Below are positions 52,519-64,000 of a stretch of 64,000 bases of DNA, one piece after another. Under the pieces are notes generated by a model, which worked only from the letters and a program-made list of their open reading frames with translations, did no database searches and had not been told where the DNA came from. The stretch is from positions 7,298,501 through 7,362,500 of the forward strand of contig JAPTOF010000001.1 in NCBI GenBank assembly GCA_028554755.1, written 5' to 3'. Position 1 is the stretch's first letter. Each line of letters begins with the position of its first letter. Source of the stretch: Cordia subcordata (taxonomy: Eukaryota > Streptophyta > Magnoliopsida > Boraginales > Cordiaceae). Position numbers and translations under genes: made by a program.

Positions 52519-54803
52519 AGGACAATGTTTATTGTATATTAGGTATTCAAATTAACCAAATTTAAGGTAGCATTAGCTCTTCTTTGTTCATTTTTTGATT
52601 TGCTAAGTCAAGTGTCAATTTTATTGTTTCGAATTTATAATGTCTCTATGGCTTTTCTTATGACTTAATTAAGATAAGTTTTGAAAAATCAACAAGTGTT
52701 GTTCCACTTGGTTTATTGATATATCCCATTACTAAATTAATTTTGGGTGAGATGCATAAATGCTTTTCATGAACCATATACAAATCTCTGATGTCCTATG
52801 TTAGTGTGGGATACCTGATACTAAAGTGGTTATAAGTTAGTGCCGTGAGTTAAAACGAGGACTTTTTTGGTTCAACCATTTCGGACAATGACCAAGAAAA
52901 GGGGGAATTTTCAGTTGGGGAGGGTGGATCCAAGCCCCATGAGTCATGACCACCAACAATATTTATTATACCTGTGACATTAGTTTTATTTAGAAAGCTC
53001 AAGGTTTGCCACGAGGTAAAGTTCGATTTATGGGAAATAATTGCATAATCACTTGGAAGATAACATATTTGTCCTGGGTAAGTCTCCATTTAACCTACTA
53101 GTGCAAGTTGTTGAGAGATTAAGCATGAGGCATGAATGACAACTGGGTGAAGTAGAAAGCGTAGTAGAAATATTTTTGAGTTTCAAGATGAAAATTTTAG
53201 GATACCCTTTAGTTTGGAACATACACTTGCATAATTCAGTTTGTTATCTGACAGCTTAGAAGGAGCAGATTGAGTTCAATTTGAATAAACTGGCAATGTT
53301 TCAGTGTTTGATAGTTGTGCTCTTAAATGCATTATGTTCAGTTGTATAATTGATTGTTAATACTCGGATTTATGAGTTTTCTGTATTGATTTAGGTGTAG
53401 GTATGTATATTCTTTACCCAGGGGTGTTGTTGATTGATCTCAGTTGGTCTTTTTTATATTCCAGCTACTCTATATTCCCCGGTCTAATCTTTGAGCCCGA
53501 ACTGGATATTTCCCTTCATTCTGATCTGATTAGCATAAGTATCTAACCCTTTGCAAGATTTGGTAAAGCTGGAAGGTAAAGAGCACGACTTGTGGTCACA
53601 GCATTCGTTGCACTGAAATTTTCGTTTACCATTTGCCTGGCTATTCTTTTGCTAATTAATTAGTTGGTTTCTTTTACAAGATCGGCATTAGTTTTATTCT
53701 CACTGCATTCTTCTCTACCTCAAGATTAACAGGTGACTATGAATAAATATCAATGTTTTCCCTTTCCTGCTAGAACGTATAGGCATATATGATATTACAG
53801 GGGAAGTGCTCTCTGGCTGGTCAATTATTCAAAAAATATCACAAGAGCCCTTTTCCTTCTTCAGTGCGCCCCTCTTCTCCCGCCATGTCTGCCCCTCTCT
53901 TGTCTCTAATCGGGTATGGATTTGAATCTACTCACCATTATTGAATTTCGTTTATAAGGTTATTGCAAGGTACCCAAATCTTGTAATTTATAGTGGGGTG
54001 AGGGAGGTTGGACGATTGCCAGCTGTCCTGTTTCAGATTTTGCAAAGCTAATTGATCAACATAATCCATCCCTTTCATAAATGATGCCTATCAGACTTTA
54101 TGGTTCAGGAGTTATTGGCCAGTTAGAGCAGTGTGCAGTAGTCATTTGCTGGATTCTATTTTGACGATCTCTTCAGGATTTCATCTCAACCTTAGTCTAT
54201 TTGGTTGCTTCTTATTTGCATAAATGGCGACGTGCACTACAAAACTTCCATTGCACACGAGACGCGCAAACTATTGACTTATTATTATACTTATCTATAG
54301 GGTCCAATTGATCCGATCGGACCTCCTTACTTATAGATTTATTTACACTTGTCGATGTGGTCCACTGACACCTAAGCTTTGGGTTTGGTAACCAGTTAGA
54401 TTACATAGTCCAGAAAACGTGCTGGACCATTCTCTAAAAAGGTTGCTACTTGTCAGCCTAAGGAATTAAACGAACCCCAAGGAAGCTTCCTATCCTGGAA
54501 ACTGTAACGAAAAGAAAGAAAAAACAAAAACAAGAAAACCCAAAACTTGCTAAGGAAATGAGAAAAAAAATTTAAAAAAAAAAAATTGCTTCAGATCTGT
54601 AAACATATGAAGCTAAAAACTTTAGATTGCAGATCAGGAACAGAGGAAACATAAACATGTAAAAACATAGATCCAGGCATGTGACAAGCAACAAAATTAG
54701 AAACAGAAAAACCAAATCTTTTTTCAAGATCCATACGATACTTATATGGGGTGTTTATCTATATTGGATGATGATGATGATGGTGGTGGTGGGCAAAATG
54801 AGA
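52519..54803. other. Intergenic space between tRNA-Ser and COPT5
   Basis: No confident gene. The right end should contain the COPT5 3' UTR. A minus-strand open frame at 52850-53089 (79 codons, ATG start) has protein-like composition but is unrecognised (see findings). The 53.1-54.4 kb part is less AT-rich than other spacers, with no frame longer than noise. Confidence 0.45.
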
Positions 54804-55241
54804 TCAAGCACAAGCACAAGGGTTATCAACAACCACAACAGCCTCATCAGCACTCCTGAAAACAAGGTAGCCTACGCCAAGACCAACCACGATGGCTATG
54901 AAAACTCCACCATTAAACGACATGATGGCCAGCATGAGAAGATAACCGATCGCTGAGTTGACCCCGAACAAGACTGCGCCGGCGAACTTGGCCGTGCTCT
55001 GGGGCGAGACTTTGGGAGAAAGGAGCGGAGAGGCGGCGGGGGAGGTGGTGGTGGCGGCGGCGGCGGTGGTGCTGGTGGTGAGAAGCTTGAAGCGGAGGCG
55101 TTTGTCTTCCATGTATTGGTAGAAGATGGAGAAGAGGAAGCAAGCCAAGAGGGAGAGGAGATAGCTAACCCATGAATCGGCGTTCCAAGAATCGAACAAG
55201 AGGGTCACCTGCCGACCCCAGTAGAAGGTCATGTGCATCAT
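54804..55241 (-). CDS. COPT5: Copper transporter, COPT5-like (CTR family)
   Basis: Small high-affinity Cu(I) transporter; COPT5 acts at the vacuole/prevacuolar membrane and exports stored copper. Single exon of 145 aa, the family's usual size and intron-free structure. It begins MMHMTFYWG, giving the N-terminal Met pair and the conserved TFYWG. TM1 is about residues 24-43 ([20 protein letters not shown]). A Ser/Thr/Ala-rich cytosolic loop follows (54-82). TM2 has the pore motif MLAIM (Met103-x3-Met107), and TM3 has a GxxxG (Gly120-Gly124). The C-terminus PCACA supplies the Cys-x-Cys metal-binding end. The ATG at 55241 is preferred over the next Met because the family starts MMHM. The 5' leader carries two (TG/AC)n runs (55256-55290). 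Confidence 0.95.
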   Translation of the reverse strand: MMHMTFYWGRQVTLLFDSWNADSWVSYLLSLLACFLFSIFYQYMEDKRLRFKLLTTSTTAAAATTTSPAASPLLSPKVSPQSTAKFAGAVLFGVNSAIGYLLMLAIMSFNGGVFIAIVVGLGVGYLVFRSADEAVVVVDNPCACA

Positions 55242-55529
55242 CTTTGATGAACCAATGTGTGTGTGTGTGTGTTTTCAGTGTGTGTGTGTGAATTTGGCTT
55301 TCTTCTTCTTTTTCTGATTCTTTGCTTTTGTTGATTGGGTTGTTGTACTGCAATCTTTTTTTTCGCTTTCCTATTTTGTTTGAGTTGTATTTTAAGTATC
55401 TGTCTTACCAAAAAGCATGTTTAGTATTTGAAAAGGTCTATGAGGATTAAGATTAAATGGGTACTACAGTGACCCCTTTATGAAGCAAAGAAGTACGACA
55501 CTCCTCTTCGTTTGTACGTCAATGTAAAT

Positions 55530-55663
55530 TTTTTTTTTTTTTAAAAAGGGTTAACCAAAGGAGAACCCCTTTCCCACCTGGCCAGAGGCCCCTTAACCAG
55601 GCGGGAGGTAAATCGAGGGATGTGCGTGAGTGGCAGCCCGACCAGGGAGAGGACCAACGGGAG
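55530..55663 (-). mobile_element. SINE-like retroposon with poly(A) tail and target-site duplication
   Basis: On the minus strand a GC-richer body (with GGTCGGGCTGCCACTCACGC and CTGGTTAAGGGGCCTCTGGC) ends in about 13 A. GTAAATTTTT flanks both sides (55524-55533 and 55664-55673), a convincing target-site duplication. The body recalls plant tRNA-derived SINEs such as the AU family, but I could not align it. Confidence 0.6.
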
Positions 55664-55986
55664 GTAAATTTTTCGTTAGTACTAAAGGATGATCCGTTGT
55701 GTGTAGGGGAAAAATGATAATTTTATATAAGTTTTTTTTATCTTATAGGATGATAACATATAAAACGTATTTCTCCGCAAAAACATATAAAATGTATTTT
55801 ATAAATTTTTTGATAAGTTTTTAACAACAATTGTATTTTTTTATAAGAGTTTTTGAGTGATTCATTTTAATATTTAAATTAAAAATGTAAAACTGAGAGA
55901 GATTTTATTTAGATTAGAAAATAATTTTAGATGGATAAAAGATGAATTTAATAGTCCTTTAATAGAAAATAATTATAGAATGATGG

Positions 55987-56026
<40 letters not shown>

Positions 56027-57907
56027 TTGTTATAATATGTAGATTGCACCAATATCAGTCACCTATTGTCTTTCTGGGCTTGGCTTTCGATTGCAAGTTG
56101 TGGGTGCTTGTTTTATTTAGATTTTCGATTCCTCGATACAAAGTTTTGCTTGTTGATTTTGTAGCGCACAAGTGCCAAAACTATAATTATTTTGATTTAA
56201 TTTGTTAAGACGACTTTAGTGTTTCATTATTTCTTTTCCTGTGAGAGATATTTTGTATTGAAATATAACAAAAAATAAGTACAAATTAGCCTATTCTTGA
56301 GGCTTCAAAATACTTTTTTAAGAGTTTAAGAGCAAAAATAATTTCAAGGTGATTAACAAATTCATTGGAGAGACAAAAAAAAAATCCTATCCGAATTGAT
56401 GACAAACTATTAAATTTATAACGATAATAAACTATGTGGGACTGCAGATTCATCAAATGGAGCATTTGTAAATTTGAGAGCTTTAAACACAAAATGATTC
56501 TCGCTAGCAAAGTTAAAGCAGCTTCATCATCGTCGTAAAACATATAATATTTACCTTTGTACTTCCAAGATAATCACATTTCACTCAACAGGAAAAAGTT
56601 TAGTCACAACATTAACGAGATCTAATAATTACAATAAGATAACTAGTGTTTTTATATATGTGTTCTATGCAAATTTATCTTTTTGATATAAAATATTAAA
56701 TTTAGTTAGATTTATTTATTTTTAATAGCAAGTGATGAATTTAGTCATGAATATCATACACTCTATATGAGTTATTTTTTTATAGTACATATTAAATTTA
56801 TTTAGGTTTAAACTTTTTAATAGTAGACATTAAATTTACTCGAATTTAAACTTTTGAAATTGACAATGAGTATTATTTTAAGCATTAATTGATTGACAAT
56901 TAAATTTTTAGATTAAAATTAATAACATATATCCATAATAGAAGAGAAATGAATTGTTTAGATCACAAACATAGTTTTAGTATTAACTGATTGGTAATTA
57001 AAATTTTAAATTAAAAACAATAATATATAAGAAATTAATTGTTTGGGCTTCACAGATGTGTATAATTTTAAGTATTATTTGACCGACTATTTAATTTTTT
57101 TAATGAAAACTAATTATGTATATCATAAGATAAGACATAATAAATGATAAAAGAATAAATATTGCTGCAGTAAATATTAACATGATACTCTCACAGCACC
57201 TGAAAAAAAAATAATATTGTATGCATTTAGTTCACAATTATTAGAACTCGTAAACATTGTTAGGATATTGTCTCTAAACTACCACAGCTAACCCAATACC
57301 CTCAGTCATAGATGTGCCTCTTGGAAGCGGTCAACAAAGAAATGATGCACATAATACGCATCGACTCTGACCAACAACAAATCCAATGATAAAACCAAAG
57401 ACGCTCCATGAATGGTAAGACTAGAAAATTCAGATCACAAACTGCGAGATTCATTGAATAAAGGAATGGTAGACATGTTAATTTCATCACGGAACTCAAT
57501 CTGTTTAATTATAGAAGAGAATAAAACTCGTTCAATAATTTTTTATTGAGTGACGTGCATTTTATTCTTTTATATTTGTAAAAGTCACATAATTCTTCTT
57601 TTTATTTTAAAGTACATGGATATCTCTTTCTAATTTTAAAGATGTTGCATATTGATTCTTTGGAGTATAAAAAAGACGAGGGAATATGGAAAGATTTTAA
57701 AATTGATCGAACTAATTTACAATCACAAGGATCAATTTACAATGTTTCTAAAACTAAAAGATCATTCTATTTGTAACCATACCGTATAGAGTGCGAAATT
57801 TCTTTTAATACGAGTAGCTATATTCAAGCAAGCATTCCAGCAAAATGATCCTTTGACAATGGGCTCTGTCCAACACCAGGACTGATTGAAAGAGAAGAAC
57901 AACAGCG

Positions 57908-58236
57908 TTCCAAGCTCTTTTTGAATCGGATATTGGATAGGCCAAACTAAGTGGAGCCTGCTCTCTCTATGATTTTGCTGAACTTGTCAAGCTTGGTGGC
58001 CTTTCGAGAAATTTTTGAGAATAATAGGTTATTTATATATATATAAAAGTCATATAAAGAAAGTTTAAAAAAATATATCACATCAATTTCTATTGAGAGC
58101 ATACAAAAATAGTATTCCAAGCTCTTTGAATCGGATATTGGATAGGCTAAGCCAGGTGGAGCCTGCTCTCTCTACGGTTTAGCTGAACTTGTCAAGCCTG
58201 AGGGCCTTTTGGGAAACTTTTGAGAATAATAGGTTG
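57908..58236 (+). repeat. Diverged direct duplication, about 122 bp per copy
   Basis: 57908-58029 and 58114-58236 share TTCCAAGCTCTTT, GAATCGGATATTGGATAGGC, GTGGAGCCTGCTCTCTCTA and GAGAATAATAGGTT, at roughly 88% identity by eye. They are separated by about 85 bp of unrelated AT-rich DNA. Confidence 0.85.
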
Positions 58237-61200
58237 TTGAATACAACTTTTTAAGGCTAAATGGGATGGCATAGGTTAAGCATGTAAATTGTTTTGAAAT
58301 CACAAAGAATTTATAGGACTTTTTCAAAACATAGGGACTAATATATTTTACGCTTTTTAACTTTAATTTTCTTATTTTTCATCTATAATCACTGAATGTT
58401 AAGTACCTTATAAATAATAATTCCAAAAATGAACTATTTCTTCTTCTCTCTCCCAAATCTTTCCGCTTATTAAAATAATCTCATTCAATTCAAGACAAAG
58501 AGAATATTTTCCTATGAATTCGTCACATAGATAGCAAAATTTCCAATTTTAGATATATATATATATATATTGTTTAAATTCAAAAAAATAGATTTGGTGA
58601 TAATTGAGTTTGAAGTAATTTAACAATAAGCAGGACCGTCAAATTAAAATTCTCTCGTATTAAATGTTTTCTCGTATTAATCCTTCTACAAGCACTCCAC
58701 TAAATATCAGAGGTCGTTGCGAATACATGCGTGATAACAGACGGGTGTACTACATTGGCAAGAGAGTGCAGTACAAGCCGCAAAAGTAAAGAAGATTTGC
58801 ATGTACTACACATTCTTCCGCATCATCACCACAAACCCTATGTAATGCAAGCATATGCATATGCAACTTTTGTTTTAAGAGACAAGAAATCCAATAACAA
58901 TGACACAAGGTCTGAAGGTTGTTTGTCGGTGTTTATGAAGGTGTTTATAAGTATATAAAATAAAGTTAGTGATAAGAATTTTTTGTTTTAGATATTTTTA
59001 AGTATCTAAATAAGTGAAGTCAAACACTTTCTTAACCATTTAATTTTAAGGATTAGTATAATAGAGAGTTCTTAAATGAAAGCGGGAGGCTAGCAGATTT
59101 TCGCGTTTGAATTAGTAAAGTAGCTATTTAGAATTACTCTATAATAATATTTTAGATCTCTTCTAAGAAGTTAAGAATCATTGATATTCTATTTTAAAAA
59201 TTAATTGGTCAAAGAAAATTAGTGGCTCATGACCTTATACGGTGAACTCGAAACTTTTTTTTGCTAAACAAGAATCACTAAATTAAAATCATGTACCCAG
59301 AGATTTACAACTTTGTTCGAGTCCAAAAGACTTCTCAAAGCATATTTCACCATAAGAATAAAGGCGTTGGCAATTTAGGTGTGGGAGTGGACTTAAATTA
59401 ATAATGAGTTAGGATAACACAATTAAGCATCAAGCATGTTTTGCAATGAGTATCAGCATAAAGAGTCCATAATGTTGATACTCAGAAGGTTTGTTTGGGC
59501 TTATGAGGATTTTTCAGAATATTTGGGCTGTTTCTTGGCCCAAATTTGGAGCTGGTTAGATGTAGAACATTCTCAGAGGAAGGGAGCCCAACACCCCATC
59601 CCCCTAGTAAGACAAGACAATTAGCATCACATATTGTACCATGACCCCTGAGATCCAGCAGTTTTTCTTATTGGTGGAAAATTGAAAGATGATTACTAAA
59701 TAAAATGAATAATTTTCTGACTCAAAGAAAGGAGAATGTATTGACATTATAACCCTCTTATTACTATTCTTTATAAGTCATTTGGGATTCTTTCACCAAT
59801 TTGATACTCTACATTAGGAGTGTTTATTGTCATGTGTCATAATTTTTAAGTCATTGAATTGGAAAAGAGTAAAATGACGAGACATTTCTTAAAACGATAA
59901 TTACAGTAATCTTAGAAAATAGTCTAATGCATCAGTAACCTGCATTCTTAATGCTAGTTCATAGTCTAACAGAAAGAACCAAAAGCACATAATTATCAAG
60001 ATGAAGATTTACGGGTTTTCTGCTATATGTGAGGAATAACGGTTTGTCAATATTATTTTTGATGTAAAACACTTATTATATGCCAGTAAAGTGTTTTCAA
60101 ACAATAGAAATTAAAAGAGTCATTTGTCGAGGCTAGAATATAGATACTAACATCTTGTTCCAGTGGTTTGACTCCTTTTTGTTCTTCTGTATGTGTTTTT
60201 GGATTAAGGACAATCACTTCCTTATTTAGCAACAAAAAGAGAAGAGATTAACGTGGAAGAAAAGAGTGATCATACATTTGTGTTGAAACGATTTGAAGAA
60301 AATTATATCCGTCCCATTAATGGGTATCTAACGCAATGGTACAACAACAATCATTGTATGATCTATGTACAAAGTACAGGTGTAAATCGAAATATTAATT
60401 TTTGTAAAAATAAAATCGTGTATGATAATAATCTCTAACCAATGCTTGATCATTCTACTCCCAAATCCATATATAATAGGAATCTATTATATATGTAACT
60501 TTCAACTCTTTGTTGAATTGGTGGAACAAGACACATAGAAATTCTTTGTCGATCAAAATCACTAGCTTTGCTCGACTGCATTCTCATGAGCTCGTGTCAA
60601 TGGCAGCACAGGATTGAACTTTCTCTCTCTAGGAGTCATTGAGCTCTCTCCTCTCACTCAAAAGAGTTTCAAAGAAACAAGCCCTGGCCAGCTTTCCCCC
60701 TTTGCCCTTTTCGTTCTTCATTTTTTTCTTTCTTGTTCCTTCATATTATCTTATTTGTGTTGTACCTCAGATTTTCTCTTAGAAATTTAATAATTCCATA
60801 TCCAAAGCCAAGTTTCTTAGTTTAGTTAGATATGTGGTTTTTTAACTTTACCCTCCAACATCAATCGACAATTTTCTCAAGGTGTTTCCGATGGTTCAGG
60901 TGCCTTTATGCACTTATTTTCCTACTTCCATAACACACTAGCTGGTAGCCAACATGCAAATTTGATAAAAGGGAGTGCGTTGGGTAGCAAAACTTTTACC
61001 CCTATTTTCAAACACCAAATTACAACACTAATGTTTTGAGCAAATCCAATTCCGAACAGCAAAGACCAAGGGCCAAGATTGTTCCTACAATATTATTCTC
61101 TAAACGAGGATTAGGTAACAATTATGGAGATAGAATATATTAATTAAGGAACAACTTGTAGTGTTCTTAATTCTCTGTGGAAATTATTACAAATAAGCAA

Positions 61201-62413
61201 TGCAGGTACAGTAGGAGAATATAAGTTTGTTAGCTAAATACAACCTGCTGCATGTGAAAACATCATCACATTCTTCCCAAATATACATTGATTTTGCATG
61301 CGAATATATGCCAGCAAAGTATAAATTGACATGGATATATGCTAACCTGGATACAAGATATTATATAATATACTATAAAGGAAAAGACATACATGATTTA
61401 TTCTTTCTTCAATTTTCTTTTTCTTTTTTAAGAAAAAACGATTACACCTAATAGTAGAAGAATATGTTATTGGCTTCAGTTGGCCCGAGGTTTGTTTTAT
61501 GCCTAATTAATTATGAACGTGGTCTTTGAACTTGAAATTTTAATATTCTTGGTCTACTGATATCTAATTTCTCCTTATATTTGATGAGTTGCATAAGATG
61601 ATGAAACTATTTTTCTTTTCTTTGTTTTGAAGTTTTGAGATAAGGTATCCCCAAATCATATTAAACTTAAGAGTAAGATAGATTAGAAGTATTGAAGGAA
61701 ATATTTTCTTGACAAGTGCATTTCAAAGGATTCGAAATAGGGTTGTGCACCATATGTCAATTGGATTGTTTAGAATAGAAACTCGATCGCTTAACAATTA
61801 ATAATTATTCAAAGTAGGTAGAAACTGGCAAGTAAAAAAGAATAAAGGTTACCAACTCTGTGATCACATTAGTTTGACAATATAATTGGTGAACATAATA
61901 AATTCCCCTCAAGACAAACCACTCAAAATCAACATAAAATTGACAAGACAATAACGACCAGAAACATTTTTAACGTGCTTCAACCATGAGGACGAAACTG
62001 TCTCTTTTTTGACAATCTAATGGGGATAAGAATTGCTTTTATGGCAGACTAATGCATGCCACGACCCACTCTTGATGCAATGGCTTTGTAAGAAGGTACT
62101 CATTGACATACAAAACTGATGCATCAGATTATGCAATATTGCGCACATGCTATTCACCTTAGAGAGATATTTTTCTCTAGATTCATTGGGTCACTTTCGC
62201 CACCCAACTTTTTCGTACTAGAGAAACTCTCACAGCCTAATGCAAAATCCAGAGCAGTGTTAGACTCTGGATTTTTATTGTTTCCTTCTTCCGGTAAACC
62301 TAAAAGCTTTTTTTTTCTTTTTTTTTGGGACGAGAAACTCATGCTCAATGAATCTAAAAAGGCGTTTTATGTAGAAGATAAATTCGACTTGGGGTTGCAA
62401 TAATTTACCATTG

Positions 62414-62490
62414 TCCTGGGTCCCCTAGGGGTCCTTAGTGGTAAAAGCGCAGTGAAAGCACCACTTGTGCATGAGTTTGAGCCGCGTTAG
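62414..62490 (+). mobile_element. tRNA-derived SINE head (tentative)
   Basis: GGGGTCCTTAGTGGTAAAAG resembles a Pol III A box, and ATGAGTTTGAGCCGCG about 45 bp later resembles a B box (GGTTCGAANCC). This spacing is typical of plant SINEs. I see no poly(A/T) tail or target-site duplication, so it may be truncated. Confidence 0.35.
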
Positions 62491-63200
62491 TTACGTTGTT
62501 GCCAGGTTGAGTGCTCCACGTTACGTGGTGCAATGGTCTTGAAGAGAATTACAAGCATATGAAGTTTATTAATTAGTGGTTAGGTTCTATTAATTAAGTT
62601 TTTCCTGCATTGAAATGGAAAGAAAAGATTACTATTTACCCAACCCTTTGAAGTTTGAACTGGTACCTTACAAGATAGCATCCCGACCTTTATTCCCTAA
62701 TCTCAAGAAGTGACAAATGTCTTCTTTCACTTTTCATTGTACTGCTTCCTAATCACCCAAATTCTATAGTTAGGGTTCTTTTAAAGCAAATCATACGACT
62801 CAAAAGCTAGAACTGGCAGAGAGCACTTAAGAAAATCCACAAATAAGTCCAGGAAGTCGTGCAAGTCTAAATTTTGAGGCTGTCCTGCTTCGCGTTTTAT
62901 ACACTACTAACTCCGCATTGTCGTCAACAAAAAGTAACATCCCAACAAATTCCTATGCCTAAAGTGCTTTTTTCTACTTGACGAGCCACCAACAATAATG
63001 ATTAGCTAATACTTTCACTAATTGTGAAGGAGGTGAAAATGCATTCTACCAGCAGTTTCATTTCTTCCCTGGACACCCCTCTTCAAGCCAATCTGTAGTG
63101 GTATCGCAAAAACCGGAGATGTTAGTAGTAAATCTGAAAGTCTACACCATCCTACCCAAAAGTCTAGACATTGTGGTTCAAACTCGAGATCTTATTCGTA

Positions 63201-63276
63201 GATTCGGAGATCTACAACACCCGAACCAAAAGTCCAGAGATTCGGAGATCTACAACACCCGAACCAAAAGTCCGGA
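63201..63276 (+). repeat. 38-bp tandem duplication
   Basis: GATTCGGAGATCTACAACAC plus CCGAACCAAAAGTCC occurs twice (63201 and 63239); a partial older copy precedes it (CTACACCATCCTACCCAAAAGTC). Confidence 0.85.
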
Positions 63277-63624
63277 CATTGTATATAATAACTCCAGAAA
63301 CAAAATAACCAAAAAGTGAATTGTATCAAATGTAGGGTAATATCTAAATCGATATGTTTCTATACTTTCTAGTTAAATAAAATAGAGCGAACAAGGGCTA
63401 GACATCATTTGCCAACACATTACATCAACAACATAGTACCAACATACAAAACCAGACTAATCACCATCCTCATTGTCCTATCACAATCATTAATGCAATC
63501 TAATCAAACTAGCTAATACATTAACTAACTCAAATAATATATTTTTACCATTAATTGTTCTAATGGTTTATTTCTTATTCAAATCAAATAACATCAAATC
63601 AATATTACCCTTCTAGCTAGCATT

Positions 63625-64000
63625 TCAAGCATCTAGAGCTGGCACACAGCTATGGGATCGTACCAGCTCCTTTCTCATTGGGCTCGACCGGGGCGAATCT
63701 AGGCTCCTCAACATAAGCTGTTTCACTGCCGAAATTAGCTCCTCCGTCGGATTAGGGGGTGGCTTTGAGGCCTTAAACTTCCTGCAAAAGCTCATGTGCT
63801 CATTCAGAGCTTCATCAGTGCCAATCATTTTCTCACTCCTCACGATTTCATCCTTCACTGCCTCACCACACAAGCCACAAATCCACCTACCTTGGTACCT
63901 CTCACGTACACGCGATATGTATCCCTCCGTGCACTCCTCTGTCAAGCCGCAGCACTCGCATTTCGCGAACACAACTTCGTTGCTGTTGCTGTTGCTCTTT
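63625..64000 (-). CDS. DUF1677 family protein (5' end outside window)
   Basis: Plant-specific small cysteine-rich protein of unknown biochemical role. The open frame runs off the window edge, and its first visible residues are KSNSNSNEVVFAKCECCGLT; a GTG within it is not the start. Conserved features: CECCGLTEECT, then YISRVRERYQGRWICGLCGE with paired Cys suggesting a zinc-binding fold, then EALNEHMSFCRKFK, PPNPTEELISAVKQLM, and a Ser/Arg-rich tail with LDSPRSSP. Stop at 63625-63627. About 124 residues are visible; the family is usually a little longer, so only a short N-terminus is missing. Confidence 0.88.
   Translation of the reverse strand, partial: KSNSNSNEVVFAKCECCGLTEECTEGYISRVRERYQGRWICGLCGEAVKDEIVRSEKMIGTDEALNEHMSFCRKFKASKPPPNPTEELISAVKQLMLRSLDSPRSSPMRKELVRSHSCVPALDA

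Larger units (their letters stand above)
55664..63624. other. Eight-kilobase gene-poor intergenic space
   Basis: AT-rich, with a (TA)n run at 55989-56018, a local duplication at 57908-58236, a SINE-like head at 62414-62490 and a 38-bp duplication at 63201-63276. The part right of 63.3 kb is the 3' flank of the DUF1677 gene. Open frames here (for example 62119-62403 plus, 57302-57499 minus) match no family I recognise. Confidence 0.5.

Noticed and set aside
57302..57499. Minus-strand hydrophobic frame, with another short frame containing SWSVFGFIIGFVVGQSR
   Set aside because: Short, three overlapping frames are partly open, and no splice context or family supports any of them.
1..64000. CRISPR arrays, operons, ribosome binding sites and organellar genes
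   Set aside because: The sequence is plant nuclear DNA with spliced genes; the direct repeats seen are tandem duplications and microsatellites without spacer-repeat structure.

Overview
The window is nuclear DNA of a flowering plant, most likely a eudicot. It is AT-rich, has GT-AG introns in plant gene families, long T/A-rich introns and intergenic spaces, and many small transposon relics. I cannot name the species. I assembled spliced gene models by hand from reading frame, splice sites and family knowledge; every complete model closes in frame.

Layout. (1) 786-19025, plus strand: the 3' part of a class XI myosin heavy-chain gene (XI-F-like), 22 exons giving 862 residues: end of the motor, six IQ motifs, coiled coil and DIL/globular tail. 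The start lies left of the window. Its introns hold tandem duplications, a MITE and an LTR-retrotransposon relic with a decayed primer-binding site. (2) 20306-22093, minus: a two-exon OXS3-family (OXIDATIVE STRESS 3-like) gene with a tandem duplication inside exon 1. (3) 22.1-32.3 kb: about 10 kb with no confident gene. It contains a degenerate AT-rich repeat array (24.4-25.3 kb), a G-box/GCN4-like cluster near 27.3 kb, a probable solo LTR (29595-30133) and unexplained coding-like fragments (30.7-31.8 kb). (4) 32287-38549, minus: a ten-exon FAP2-like gene (chalcone-isomerase-fold fatty-acid-binding protein), with a probable leader intron to 39416. (5) 39.6-43.6 kb: gene-poor, with an old direct duplication and a 118-bp MITE. 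(6) 43574-48043, minus: the complete canonical G-protein alpha subunit GPA1, 13 coding exons and 384 aa, with a leader intron, upstream ATGs and one GC-AG intron. (7) 49-52.4 kb: MITE-like elements and two tiny poly(A)-ended insertions. (8) 52437-52518, minus: tRNA-Ser(GCU). (9) 54804-55241, minus: intronless copper transporter COPT5. (10) 55.5-63.6 kb: gene-poor, with a SINE with target-site duplication, another SINE-like piece and a duplicated segment. (11) 63625-64000, minus: a 5'-truncated DUF1677 gene.

The genes do not form a pathway. The one meaningful neighbourhood is GPA1 directly upstream of FAP2 on the same strand, the order I recall for Arabidopsis At2g26300/At2g26310. I found no convincing undescribed system. 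The best leads are the GC-AG intron after the GPA1 P-loop, the GPA1 upstream in-frame ATG, the paired CCGAC-poly(A) insertions, and the coding-like fragments at 30.7-31.8 kb.
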